In this document: in pieces, positions 1 to 8,535 of the stretch | Position numbering within the stretch: position 1 is the first letter of the stretch | How the letters are laid out: each line of letters opens with the position of its first letter | NCBI GenBank assembly: GCA_965215475.1 | Contig: OZ244061.1 | Span: 2,170,001-2,234,000, forward strand | Direction of reading: 5' to 3' | DNA length: 64,000 bases | Source of the DNA: Bin80 sp965215475 | GTDB taxonomy: Bacteria; Bacteroidota; Rhodothermia; Rhodothermales; Bin80 | The notes under the pieces: generated by a model | The model's input: only the letters and a program-made list of their open reading frames with translations | Told to the model about the DNA's origin: nothing | The model's database searches: none | Made by a program: the position numbers and the translations under genes

Positions 1-86
1 TCGGAGAACAGATTCAAAAACATGCCGCGGATCGCGTCATTTTTCGCCTTGATGCAGAATTCAATAGTCGTATGGTGTATGACGAT

Positions 87-571
87 TCATGACCGAGCCC
101 TCAGGTTGATGATCTCTGGACCAGAGGCGGTTGTGCTAAGTAATCTCGGGGCAGTCAGAGCTGTGGCAGCGCCAGTTGTTGCACTCGCTGTGTCAGACCA
201 TGGACTAGTGCCGTCTGAGTTCTTGGCACGCACCCGATACTCCCCAGCTGTGGCAGCACTCAAACCAGTATGGGAGAAGGTGGCGTGGTATCACTTGTCT
301 CCAGTACAGAGTAAGTGCTCCCCCCGTCTGTGATCACCAAAATAAAGTAGCTGCTGATTGCCGCTCCGCCGTCACTTGCTGGCGCTGACCAACTCAGATT
401 GATGATCGTTGGCCCAGAAGCCGTCGCCGTTAAGGATGTCGGAGCACCCGGGGGAGGTGCCGCTACACCATCGGTCGTGGCATTCGCTATATTGGAAACC
501 AGACTCCTGCCATCCGAGCACTGCGGTCTGCCCAAGGAATGAAAATCATCCAGCTCCCAGGATTCGCACAC
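87..571 (-). pseudogene. fibronectin type III repeat protein remnant
   Basis: Read on the minus strand, 571 to about 290 encodes an FN3 repeat, recognisable by the PGAPTSLTATASGPTIINLSW core with the conserved Pro, Leu and Trp. The repeat then runs into a stop. A one-base shift near 285-298 restores the expected continuation (HTGLSAATAGEYRVRAKNSDG), followed by the start of a second FN3 repeat that stops at 87-89. The upstream half is also out of register. FN3 domains of this kind sit in secreted or surface adhesins and glycosidases. Here only about 1.5 damaged repeats remain, so this is a relic, possibly of a gene extending beyond the left edge. From 572 to 856 I see no further gene. Confidence 0.55.
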
Positions 572-856
572 TTGACCCGAGGAAGATGCGAGACCTCATC
601 CATGCAAATTGATTTACGCCTACTGCCCACACGCATCACGACAGTCTGACAGAAACACGAAGTTCCGGTAGTGCACTAGTGGACATGAAATCGGCCATAA
701 TCGATCCTTGAATGCCCCAGGAACAGTTTTGATGTTAAAGATCGGTTACGTAAGACAGGCATTCATCTTCTCAGGTTTTAGGATGAATCCAAGCGGCGGA
801 ACTAGTATCTACGGGCTTTCGTTTCAGCGGGTCCATATTACAAAAGGTGACTGACG

Positions 857-1990
857 TTGATTGCAATAGGCAAACAGAACACCTCCGAAGATCTTGTGGG
901 TAACAACAGCACTCACGTTGAATTCAGAGGCGTCAGAAAGAGTTATGACGGGCAAACGTTAGTCGTCAAGGATCTTGATCTACGCATACGAAGAGGTGGG
1001 TTCGTAACATTACTGGGCCCCTCGGGATCAGGAAAGACGACCATCCTGATGATGTTGGCTGGTTTTCAAGCACCCACATCTGGTGAGATCCTGTTGGATG
1101 GAGAACCCATTCAGGATCTACCGGCACGCAAGCGTGGAATAGGGATGGTATTTCAGAACTACGCTCTTTTTCCTCACATGACGGTAGGGGCAAATCTCGC
1201 CTTTCCGCTGAAAGTGCGAGGGATGAGCGTGGGTGAGTGCAGGGAGCAGGTAGAGCGGGTACTGCGTCTGGTTCGTCTTGAGGGGTTTATAGATCGTCGA
1301 CCTGGGCAGTTGTCCGGGGGGCAACAGCAGCGAGTGGCAATTGCGAGGGCCCTGGTCTTTGAGCCTAGTCTCGTACTGATGGATGAACCCTTGGGAGCAC
1401 TTGATCGAAGTCTGCGTGACGAGATGCAGTATGAGATACGACGTATCCATCATGCGTTAGGTGTAACGGTTGTCTATGTTACACATGATCAGCAGGAAGC
1501 TATGGTAATGTCAGATCGGATCGCCGTACTTCGCGATGGAATCGTTGAGCAGATTGCGATACCGGAAGGCCTGTATGAAGAGCCTGAATCTGCTTTTGTT
1601 GCTAAGTTTATCGGCGAGAGTAATCAACTCAAGGGACGTGTTCGTGCAATTTCGAAGCAGAACGATATCTGTGAGGTCGAAACAGGGGGAGAGATCGTTT
1701 CTGCCCTGAAAATAGCACCTTGTCAGGAGGGGGATCATGTGATTCTTTCGATTCGTCCCGAACGGGTCAAAATAAATCCGGATGCAGGGAGCTACAAGAA
1801 TGAGGTAGACGGTACGGTTAAGGATCTAACTTTCCTAGGGGATCAACTACGAATCCGCTTGGCTTCCTGTGGTCGGGACGATTTAATTGCCACGATACCG
1901 AATATCGTGGGGCATGGTGGATTAGTGGAGGGGGACCACGTTCGTATCGGATGGACGGTCGTTGACTGTCGTGCACTTAACCACGAATGA
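857..1990 (+). CDS. potA: polyamine-type ABC transporter ATPase (PotA-like)
   Basis: ATP-binding subunit that powers import by the permease pair encoded downstream. All nucleotide-binding signatures are present: Walker A GPSGSGKT (54-61), Q-loop Q100, ABC signature LSGGQQQR (152-159), Walker B LVLMDEP (172-178) and switch His210. A C-terminal TOBE-type domain follows (about 290-370), as in PotA, FbpC and other CUT/MOI importers. The start is a TTG preceded by AAAGGTGA about 7 bases upstream, better than the internal GTG at 896. The length (377 aa) is normal. It leads a four-gene operon (ATPase, binding protein, two permeases). The substrate class (spermidine/putrescine) is inferred from family resemblance; related importers carry other small organic solutes. 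Confidence 0.9.
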   Translation: MIAIGKQNTSEDLVGNNSTHVEFRGVRKSYDGQTLVVKDLDLRIRRGGFVTLLGPSGSGKTTILMMLAGFQAPTSGEILLDGEPIQDLPARKRGIGMVFQNYALFPHMTVGANLAFPLKVRGMSVGECREQVERVLRLVRLEGFIDRRPGQLSGGQQQRVAIARALVFEPSLVLMDEPLGALDRSLRDEMQYEIRRIHHALGVTVVYVTHDQQEAMVMSDRIAVLRDGIVEQIAIPEGLYEEPESAFVAKFIGESNQLKGRVRAISKQNDICEVETGGEIVSALKIAPCQEGDHVILSIRPERVKINPDAGSYKNEVDGTVKDLTFLGDQLRIRLASCGRDDLIATIPNIVGHGGLVEGDHVRIGWTVVDCRALNHE

Positions 1991-2003
1991 ACATAGAATT
2001 TAA

Positions 2004-3077
2004 ATGAAAGTGATTACGAATGATTGCATAAGTCTGTGGGGGATTGTTGTTCTATTTGCGCTTTTTGCTACGGCATGCGGAACAGAGTCATCTCGCTCTA
2101 TCACGGCTGTGTCTTGGGGAGGGTCATATGGGAAGGCCGTCAATGAGGGGGTAAACATTCCCTTCGCAGAAGAGACAGGGATTGAGGTCAAAGTGGAAGA
2201 TTATAACGGAGGCCTTGCGCAAATCCGTGCTCAAGTAGAGATCGGTGAGATTCACTGGGATGTGGTGGATTTGGAGATGGCCGAAGCAGTGCGCGGATGT
2301 GATGAGGGGCTTCTGGAGCCAGTAAAGATCTCCTCATTGCCGCCTGGTCCTGATGGCACTCCCGCTAGAGAGGATTTTGTAGAAGGAGTCATTACGGAAT
2401 GTGGAGTAGGGAGTGTCTTTTTTTCAACCGTGTATGCTTACAATGAGGAAAACATTCCTGGAGCGAAACCTAGCACGGTTGCTGATTTTTTTGATTTGGA
2501 AGCTTTTCCCGGACGTCGGGGAATGCGGCGTGTGCCCCAAGTGAACATGGAATTTGCATTGATGGCCGATGGGGTGCCTCGAGATCAGATCTACACAACA
2601 CTGAGTACTTCCGAGGGGATTGAGCAAGCTTTCGCAAAACTAGAGACGATCAAGGACGAAGTAATCTGGTGGGAAGCCGGTGCTCAGCCGCCGCAGATGC
2701 TGGCCGATGGAGAAGTGATTATGTCCACCGCATACAATGGTCGCATCTTTAATGCACAGGTGTTGGAGGATCAGCCGTTTGTGATTGTTTGGGATGGTCA
2801 ACTACTTGGAGTAGGTCAATTCGTTGTGGTTGCAGGAACTCCTCGGCTCAAAGAGGCGATGAGGTACCTTAGGTTTGTGACCAGTGCGGAATCAATGGTT
2901 CAAGTCGGCCGCCGAATTTCCTATTCACCCGCCCGCAGATCAGGCATGCCACTGGTGACGACCCATATAGAGAAAGGGGTAGAGATGGAGCCTCACATGC
3001 CAGGGAGCGAAGCGAATGTGGCGAATGCTCTACGATTTGATTGGGCATATGGTGGGCGGATCATCAGGACGAGATGA
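2004..3077 (+). CDS. potD: periplasmic solute-binding lipoprotein, PotD/PotF family
   Basis: Substrate-binding protein of the ABC importer. The N-terminus has a hydrophobic stretch ending in a lipobox (LFATAC, lipid Cys25), so it is expected to be a membrane-anchored lipoprotein. The mature part opens with a TAVSWGGSYGKAV segment typical of the spermidine/putrescine-binding SBP_bac family. Length 357 aa fits the family. It lies 13 bp after the ATPase stop and 16 bp before the first permease. The exact ligand cannot be read from sequence: polyamines are the family default, but opine- and amino-acid-derived ligands occur in the same family. Confidence 0.85.
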   Translation: MKVITNDCISLWGIVVLFALFATACGTESSRSITAVSWGGSYGKAVNEGVNIPFAEETGIEVKVEDYNGGLAQIRAQVEIGEIHWDVVDLEMAEAVRGCDEGLLEPVKISSLPPGPDGTPAREDFVEGVITECGVGSVFFSTVYAYNEENIPGAKPSTVADFFDLEAFPGRRGMRRVPQVNMEFALMADGVPRDQIYTTLSTSEGIEQAFAKLETIKDEVIWWEAGAQPPQMLADGEVIMSTAYNGRIFNAQVLEDQPFVIVWDGQLLGVGQFVVVAGTPRLKEAMRYLRFVTSAESMVQVGRRISYSPARRSGMPLVTTHIEKGVEMEPHMPGSEANVANALRFDWAYGGRIIRTR

Positions 3078-3093
3078 ACGAGCGATTTAGTGC

Positions 3094-4314
3094 ATGGCTG
3101 GCTCGTTGACAGGATCTCTTGATCCGAATCGTCGGGCACAGTTACGGTCACTCGGTCTTGTCGCCCCACTGGTGATCTATATTGGGGTAACTTTCCTTGC
3201 TCCTTTGGGCACAATGCTGACGCGGAGTATCTATGATCCCGTAGTAGCCAATGTGTTACCTGAAACGCTAGAGTTACTAGAAAATTGGGACGGACAATCC
3301 CTTCCTTCGGAGGATATATTTGCTACTGCAGCACAGGAAATCAAGCGTGCAGAAGCGGAGCGAACTCTTGGCCAGGTAGCTGCAAGGGTTAACCGAATCC
3401 AAGGAGGGCTGCGTAGTGTTTTTACTCAAACCGCTCGTGAATTACGCAGGATAGAAGAGGGGCCATGGCAGGAGAACATGGTGGGGATTGATTCAATTTG
3501 GGCCGATCTAGGGACGTGGTACACAATCCAAATTACGGGGGAACGATTTACAAGGCGCCACTACGAAAGCGCCCTGGATCTGCAGCGCTTGCCCGATGGC
3601 AGTCTGACGCCACAACCCATGGAACGGCGTATATATCTGAAACTGTTCTGGCGGACCCTGTTGGTGAGTATGATGGTAACTCTTCTGTGTCTGATTTTGG
3701 GGTATCCGATTGCGCATCTGATCGCTAATTCGCCAGAAAACCGCATGAATTGGTTGTTGATTTTGGTTCTGATCCCCTTCTGGACGTCCCTTCTGGTGCG
3801 CACCACATCGTGGATCGTCTTACTGCAGACGCAAGGGGTTTTCAATGATCTTTTGGTCGCACTGGGATTGATCAGTGAAGAGGGGCGTTTGGCCATGGTT
3901 TACAATATGACCGGAACGATCATAGCCATGACACATGTCTTGCTCCCATTTATGGTTTTGCCATTGTATTCGGTCATGCGTGGGATTCCACCAACCTATA
4001 TGCATGCCGCCGCCTCGCTGGGAGCAAGTCCCTTGCAAGCCTTTCTACGAGTGTATTGGCCCCAATCGCTTCCGGGTGTGGGAGCCGGTGGGCTTCTGGT
4101 ATTCATTTTGGCGATCGGTTTCTTCATTACGCCTGCACTGGTCGGAGGAAGTGAAGGTCAACTCATCTCCAACATGATCGCTTACCATATGCAGACATCA
4201 TTAAATTGGGGACTAGCTGCGGCACTAGGAGGAGTGTTATTAGTGGGAGTAATCCTCCTTTATCTTTTGTATGATCGGTTGGTAGGGATTGAACGGATGG
4301 GGTTAGGGCAATAA
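3094..4314 (+). CDS. potB: ABC transporter permease, PotB-like
   Basis: Inner-membrane permease with about six predicted membrane segments and the binding-protein-dependent EAA-type loop (HAAASLGASPLQAFLRVYWP, about residues 308-327). Between TM1 and TM2 lies a hydrophilic insert of roughly 120 residues (about 45-165) rich in Glu, Arg and Gln, facing the periplasm; this makes it 406 aa instead of the usual 280-300. The frame is closed by a stop at 3088-3090, so ATG 3094 is the earliest ATG. An ATG at 3074 overlapping the upstream stop (ATGA) opens a different, 11-codon frame, which hints at an old frameshift or a leader. Its stop overlaps the next start (TAATG). Confidence 0.88.
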   Translation: MAGSLTGSLDPNRRAQLRSLGLVAPLVIYIGVTFLAPLGTMLTRSIYDPVVANVLPETLELLENWDGQSLPSEDIFATAAQEIKRAEAERTLGQVAARVNRIQGGLRSVFTQTARELRRIEEGPWQENMVGIDSIWADLGTWYTIQITGERFTRRHYESALDLQRLPDGSLTPQPMERRIYLKLFWRTLLVSMMVTLLCLILGYPIAHLIANSPENRMNWLLILVLIPFWTSLLVRTTSWIVLLQTQGVFNDLLVALGLISEEGRLAMVYNMTGTIIAMTHVLLPFMVLPLYSVMRGIPPTYMHAAASLGASPLQAFLRVYWPQSLPGVGAGGLLVFILAIGFFITPALVGGSEGQLISNMIAYHMQTSLNWGLAAALGGVLLVGVILLYLLYDRLVGIERMGLGQ

Positions 4315-5129
4315 TGAGTACCGCACGATTTAGCCCAGGACGAACCGCATATCTGTTTTTTTGCACGCTTGTGTTCGTGTTTTTGATTGCTCCAATCATC
4401 GTAATCGTGCCACTTAGTTTTAATGCTGAGCCCTACTTTACATTCTCCGAGGCGATGTTAAGGTTGGACCCGGATGCATGGTCCTTCCGGTGGTATCGTG
4501 AGATCGTCCAAAATGAGGTCTGGAGAAAGAGTCTCGTAAACAGCATTATCATCGGAGTCAGCGCGACGCTGTTGGCTGCTGTACTGGGCACGCTAGCAGC
4601 ACTCGGATTGGCAAATTCACATATTCCTGCACGGCGTGTAATCATGGGAGTGATTATTTCTCCAATGGTGACTCCTGTAATCATTGCTGCCGCGGGGATG
4701 TTTTTCTTCTACTCGGGTCTAGGATTAGGACAGACGTATTTGAGCATTATTCTCGCTCATACCACACTGGGGGTTCCATTTGTTGTCGTTACGGTGACGG
4801 CCACCTTGGCTGCGTACGATCCTATGCTCAATTATGCAGCGGCAAGTCTGGGGGCCGGACCGTGGACCGTGTTTCGGCGTGTGCAATTTCCGCTTATCGC
4901 CCCGGGAGTGATGTCAGGCTCGCTGTTTGCGTTTGCGATCTCCTTTGATGAAGTGATCGTAGTACTGTTTATGGCAGGGACCGATCAGCGTACGATCCCA
5001 CGGCAAATGTGGTCGGGAATCCGGGAGCAGATCAGTCCAGCTATTTTAGCGGTGGCTACGTTTTTAATTGTTTTTGCAGTCCTTTTACTCTTGACGGTCA
5101 ACTGGTTGAGGCGCCGGGCAGAGGTATAG
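4314..5129 (+). CDS. potC: ABC transporter permease, PotC-like
   Basis: Second inner-membrane permease of the importer, 271 aa, the usual family length. Six predicted transmembrane segments and the EAA loop (AAASLGAGPWTVFRRVQFPL, about 182-201) that contacts the ATPase are visible. It overlaps the preceding permease stop by one base (TAATG), so translation is probably coupled. It closes the operon. The 73 bp to the convergent O-methyltransferase gene contain no clear hairpin terminator. Confidence 0.9.
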   Translation: MSTARFSPGRTAYLFFCTLVFVFLIAPIIVIVPLSFNAEPYFTFSEAMLRLDPDAWSFRWYREIVQNEVWRKSLVNSIIIGVSATLLAAVLGTLAALGLANSHIPARRVIMGVIISPMVTPVIIAAAGMFFFYSGLGLGQTYLSIILAHTTLGVPFVVVTVTATLAAYDPMLNYAAASLGAGPWTVFRRVQFPLIAPGVMSGSLFAFAISFDEVIVVLFMAGTDQRTIPRQMWSGIREQISPAILAVATFLIVFAVLLLLTVNWLRRRAEV

Positions 5130-5202
5130 AACCGGGCACATTAGAGTAGCCGGCGTCTACTTTTGGTGGTTGAGTTGGCCATTGTAAGGCAAAGAGTTCG
5201 GG

Positions 5203-5865
5203 TCAGATCTTCTGCAGTAAGGTCAAGCCATCTCCAATAGGGACCAGTGTTAGATGGACCCGGGAATCCTGATGAAGTTTCTTGTTCAGAGCTTGAATTG
5301 ATTGTGTGGCTTGGCTCTCTGTTGCAGGATTGGCCGCGTCTCCTCCACGCAGCACATTATCAATCATGATCAATCCATCAGGTCGAACCAGAGCCAGGGA
5401 TTTTTCGAAATACACGTCATAGCTTTCTTTGTCCGCATCAATAAAGGCGGCATCAAACGTGTTTTCTTTCCCTTGGGCAAGAAGTTGATCCAGAGTTTGT
5501 GATGCAGGAGCGATATGCAGGGTTATTCGATCAGAAACGCCAGCCTCCGACCAATACCTGCGTGCCACATGGGTGTACTCTTCACTGATATCACAGGCAA
5601 CAATCTGTCCATCGGAGGGGAGGGATAGAATCATGGCCAGGGTAGAGTATCCAGTGAAGGTGCCAATTTCCAGGATGGACCGCGCCTGAATGAGGCGTAA
5701 CAACATTGCCATAAATTGGCCCTGATCAGGGGAAATCTGCATCTTGGCCTCTGGATGCTCCGCAGTTTCTTCTCTTAGTGCTGCCAAAAGAGGATGCTCG
5801 CGTAGCGATACATCAAGGATATAGTCACGTAATTTATCGGTGAGTGCGAGTGTAGAACGGGACAT
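5203..5865 (-). CDS. class I SAM-dependent O-methyltransferase (CCoAOMT-like)
   Basis: Small soluble methyltransferase of the caffeoyl-CoA/catechol O-methyltransferase family (220 aa, normal length). Motif I EIGTFTGYSTL binds AdoMet, and DAAFIDADKESY and MIDNVLRGG supply the metal-binding acidic residues typical of cation-dependent members. The true substrate cannot be inferred; bacterial members methylate varied catechols. It is the last gene of a minus-strand group ruvA, asparaginase, trmB, this gene, starting 29 bp after trmB, so co-transcription is likely. Confidence 0.85.
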   Translation of the reverse strand: MSRSTLALTDKLRDYILDVSLREHPLLAALREETAEHPEAKMQISPDQGQFMAMLLRLIQARSILEIGTFTGYSTLAMILSLPSDGQIVACDISEEYTHVARRYWSEAGVSDRITLHIAPASQTLDQLLAQGKENTFDAAFIDADKESYDVYFEKSLALVRPDGLIMIDNVLRGGDAANPATESQATQSIQALNKKLHQDSRVHLTLVPIGDGLTLLQKI

Positions 5866-5894
5866 GAGAGTAACCTCGGGATAGAAGGGATTCG

Positions 5895-6854
5895 TTAGTA
5901 ATAGGAGCCGATGAGTGTTAGATTTTGCCGTGTCAACCAGCGACTGACAGCTTTCACTGCCTCACTGGTTCCGCGTGTCGCAATTGGATTGCCGAATTTT
6001 GTCACACTTAGGAGCAGATCCGCATCCGCTCTCCCTGCAGGGCGAAGCTGGATAAACAGTTCTTGCACCAATTCCGGCTCGTGTGAGCGTACCACAAAAA
6101 CCAAGCCTCTTTGACCAATCATCTGCAACACATCCAGAATGACAACATGGCCTTTGGGGAAATGGTGAATCAACTTTTCAAAGTCAGTGAGTTCTGGAAT
6201 TGATCCATTCAGGAGTGCGTGATGCATGCCGTTTTCTTTCTGAATTTCTGGAGCAACGTCCGGTATATGCGGGATCTGTTTCTGTATGTGTGCATGATAA
6301 AATTTGCGGCCAGCTTCGCGCCATTTGGTAGCATATTTTGTTCGAAGAACTGCTGGGGGAGGAGGCGGTTTTGTGACTTTGTAGTAGCTCGATTTAAGAG
6401 CTATGGAGAGAGTTTGTTCAAAGTAGGGCAAATCATCTGTGGTAACGAGCAAGGAACCGTGCTTGGTGAGGCGGGCAGCCAGTAGTTCGAAAAACGAATG
6501 TTGAAACAGTCGTTTTTCGGCATGTCGTTCTTTTCGCCATGGATCAGGAAAATTCACATAGACGCAAGAAACACTCTGGTTAGATAGAACATTGCGCAAA
6601 AGAAACAAGCCACTCCCATGATACAAACGGACATTGGACACATTGGCTTTGCGCAGACGTTTGAAGGCACGTGTAACGGACCCGCGTGCGACATCTGCTC
6701 CGAGACAGTTCCACTCTGGGTGTGTTTTGGCAAGCCATTCCAAGAAGCTACCATCTCCAAACCCAATTTCCAGCACAATCGGCGCGTCGCGACGAAAGAG
6801 TTCCTGATTCGTTGCGGGCAGAGACAGTTTTGGCAGATCCAGGAAGAGAGGCAT
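5895..6854 (-). CDS. trmB: tRNA (guanine-N7-)-methyltransferase with C-terminal extension
   Basis: Methylates G46 of tRNA to m7G. TrmB hallmarks are clear: SAM-binding EIGFGDGSFL (about 30-39), the FPDPWRKERHAEKRL catalytic/tRNA-binding motif (about 102-116) and TKYATKWREAGRKFYH (about 170-185), equivalent to the T-x-YE substrate motif. The methyltransferase core ends near residue 200. About 115 more residues follow with no family I recognise; they look globular. The usual bacterial TrmB is 200-240 aa, so at 319 aa this has an added domain. It starts 10 bp after the asparaginase stop in the same operon. Confidence 0.85.
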   Translation of the reverse strand: MPLFLDLPKLSLPATNQELFRRDAPIVLEIGFGDGSFLEWLAKTHPEWNCLGADVARGSVTRAFKRLRKANVSNVRLYHGSGLFLLRNVLSNQSVSCVYVNFPDPWRKERHAEKRLFQHSFFELLAARLTKHGSLLVTTDDLPYFEQTLSIALKSSYYKVTKPPPPPAVLRTKYATKWREAGRKFYHAHIQKQIPHIPDVAPEIQKENGMHHALLNGSIPELTDFEKLIHHFPKGHVVILDVLQMIGQRGLVFVVRSHEPELVQELFIQLRPAGRADADLLLSVTKFGNPIATRGTSEAVKAVSRWLTRQNLTLIGSYY

Positions 6855-6864
6855 GAATCAAGCC

Positions 6865-7902
6865 TTAGGCATAGAGGTATGCCATCTCAATATGCCGGGC
6901 TCCATCCTTGTCCGCAACGGCCATTTGTGCAGCTCCCCGGATACGAGCACCGGCAACTTCACCAGCTTTGTTCAAGGCATAGAAGGACACGTTAAAAGCG
7001 GGTTCTCCCTCCTGATTTTGCAGTCGAGCCAGGTGCGTGTTTTTTGCAATACGCTCGCACGCATACAAACATGCATCTTCCGGGCTATCTCCCATGCGCA
7101 TGCGTTCTACGATCAGAAAGCTACAGCAATTCTCAAGGTTGGCTTCCCCGCGTCCAGTTGATCCGGCTGCCCCAACCTCATTGTCGCAGTAAAGGCCAGC
7201 TCCAATAATGGGAGAATCCCCTACGCGACCGGGAATCTTGAAAGCCAGTCCACTGGTGGTTGTCACACTACTGATATTTCCCTTTAGATCCATTGCAGAA
7301 CAATGGATCGTTCCCCAGTGCTCATTACTTCGTTGCATCGCTTCCCCTAGATCTGTGTCATCGGGCCCATGGGGTGGTAAATAGTCATCCCGATTGGAAA
7401 GAGTTTCCCGCCATTGAACCCAAATTTCACGGGCTTCCTGTGTGAGAAGGTTCTCGATAGAGAAGCCGTGCATTCGAGCAAAATCCTGAGCCCCCTGTGC
7501 AACAAGAAGCACGTGGTCGGTACGTTCAAGTACAAGCTTTGCAACCTTGGAGGGGTATTTAATCCCCTGGAGGGACGCTACAGCTCCTGCTCTGCACGTT
7601 GGGCCATGCATGACAGCCGAATCTAATTCAACAACGCCATTGGCATTTGGAAGGCCTCCATAGCCTACGGTTTGATCATTTGGATCTTCTTCCACCAGAT
7701 TAACGCCAGCGATCACGGCATCCAGTGCATCCGCTCCCGTATTGATCTCTTCAATCGCACGGGCTACTGCACCGAGGCCATTATGACTTGCAATTGCAAC
7801 CGGACCGGCAGGGGAGTGTATTTTTGGTTGAAGAAGGGTTGCTGCACTGGCAGCAGTACTGTTTCGGATGAAATCTCGGCGGGTCATGAGAGATGTTTTC
7901 AT
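6865..7902 (-). CDS. N4-(beta-N-acetylglucosaminyl)-L-asparaginase, Tat-exported
   Basis: Ntn-hydrolase family glycosylasparaginase, which cleaves the GlcNAc-Asn bond of glycoprotein remnants. The precursor is expected to self-cleave before Thr198 (HWG|TIHCSAMD), making that Thr the N-terminal nucleophile. The downstream TTTSGLAFKIPGRVGDSPI and GAAGSTGRGE segments hold the substrate and oxyanion contacts of the family. The N-terminus has a twin-arginine signal (TRRDFIRNS, then a hydrophobic stretch), so the folded enzyme goes to the periplasm. Length 345 aa is normal. It sits between ruvA and trmB on the same strand. Plain L-asparaginase or isoaspartyl peptidase activity is possible but less likely. 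Confidence 0.9.
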   Translation of the reverse strand: MKTSLMTRRDFIRNSTAASAATLLQPKIHSPAGPVAIASHNGLGAVARAIEEINTGADALDAVIAGVNLVEEDPNDQTVGYGGLPNANGVVELDSAVMHGPTCRAGAVASLQGIKYPSKVAKLVLERTDHVLLVAQGAQDFARMHGFSIENLLTQEAREIWVQWRETLSNRDDYLPPHGPDDTDLGEAMQRSNEHWGTIHCSAMDLKGNISSVTTTSGLAFKIPGRVGDSPIIGAGLYCDNEVGAAGSTGRGEANLENCCSFLIVERMRMGDSPEDACLYACERIAKNTHLARLQNQEGEPAFNVSFYALNKAGEVAGARIRGAAQMAVADKDGARHIEMAYLYA

Positions 7903-7939
7903 TGGAGTAATTAAGGAGGGTTCATGACAATTAAATTAA

Positions 7940-8521
7940 TTATTGGCCAAGAGCTAACTGCAAAAACTCTTCGGCAGTATTGACTTCGGGATGAGATCGC
8001 ATGACTTTTCGGAGTAATTGTTCAGCCTTTGCACGGGAAACTCCAAGCGTTTCCAGAGCGGCAAGTGCATCAGCCCGGGCACTGGCGGTTCCCGACGTAT
8101 CGATCTGTTCAAGATTCAGTTCGCTGATGCGATCAAATAGTTCGACCACTAGACGTTCAGCAGTTTTGCGACCAACCCCGTTGATACGTTGCAGCATGAC
8201 GGGCTGTCTTAAGGTGATGTATTTTACCAGCTCTTCAGGAGTCAGAGTTGAAAGAGCTGCAATAGCGATCTTTGGACCGATCCCTGAGACACCAAGAAAC
8301 AATTCAAAGATTGCCCGCTCGCTAGGAGAAAAAAAACCAAATAACTGCTCACGGTCTTCCCGGGTGTAATGATGGGTCAGCAATCGTACCTTTTTACCAA
8401 TATCAGGTATTTTATCAGAAGTAGACATCGGAATGAAAACACGGTATCCAATTCCGTGCACATCAATGACGGCATGGGTAGGTCCTTTATTGCTCAAGAT
8501 TCCTTCAATGTATTCGATCAT
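7940..8521 (-). CDS. ruvA: Holliday junction branch migration protein RuvA
   Basis: DNA-binding subunit of the RuvAB branch-migration complex. Typical features are MIEYIEGIL at the N-terminus (OB fold), the two helix-hairpin-helix motifs (GVSGIGPKIAIAAL and INGVGRKTAERLVVEL) and a C-terminal domain III that contacts RuvB (about 145-193, ALETLGVSRAKAEQLLRK). Length 193 aa is normal. It is divergent from murJ and heads the minus-strand group through trmB and the O-methyltransferase. ruvB and ruvC are not in the window. Confidence 0.95.
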   Translation of the reverse strand: MIEYIEGILSNKGPTHAVIDVHGIGYRVFIPMSTSDKIPDIGKKVRLLTHHYTREDREQLFGFFSPSERAIFELFLGVSGIGPKIAIAALSTLTPEELVKYITLRQPVMLQRINGVGRKTAERLVVELFDRISELNLEQIDTSGTASARADALAALETLGVSRAKAEQLLRKVMRSHPEVNTAEEFLQLALGQ

Positions 8522-8535
8522 GGATTTGGTAGATT

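Noticed and set aside
6219..6995. Plus-strand ORFs opposite trmB and the asparaginase
   Set aside because: They are antisense shadows of genes with strong catalytic motifs and have no domain of their own.
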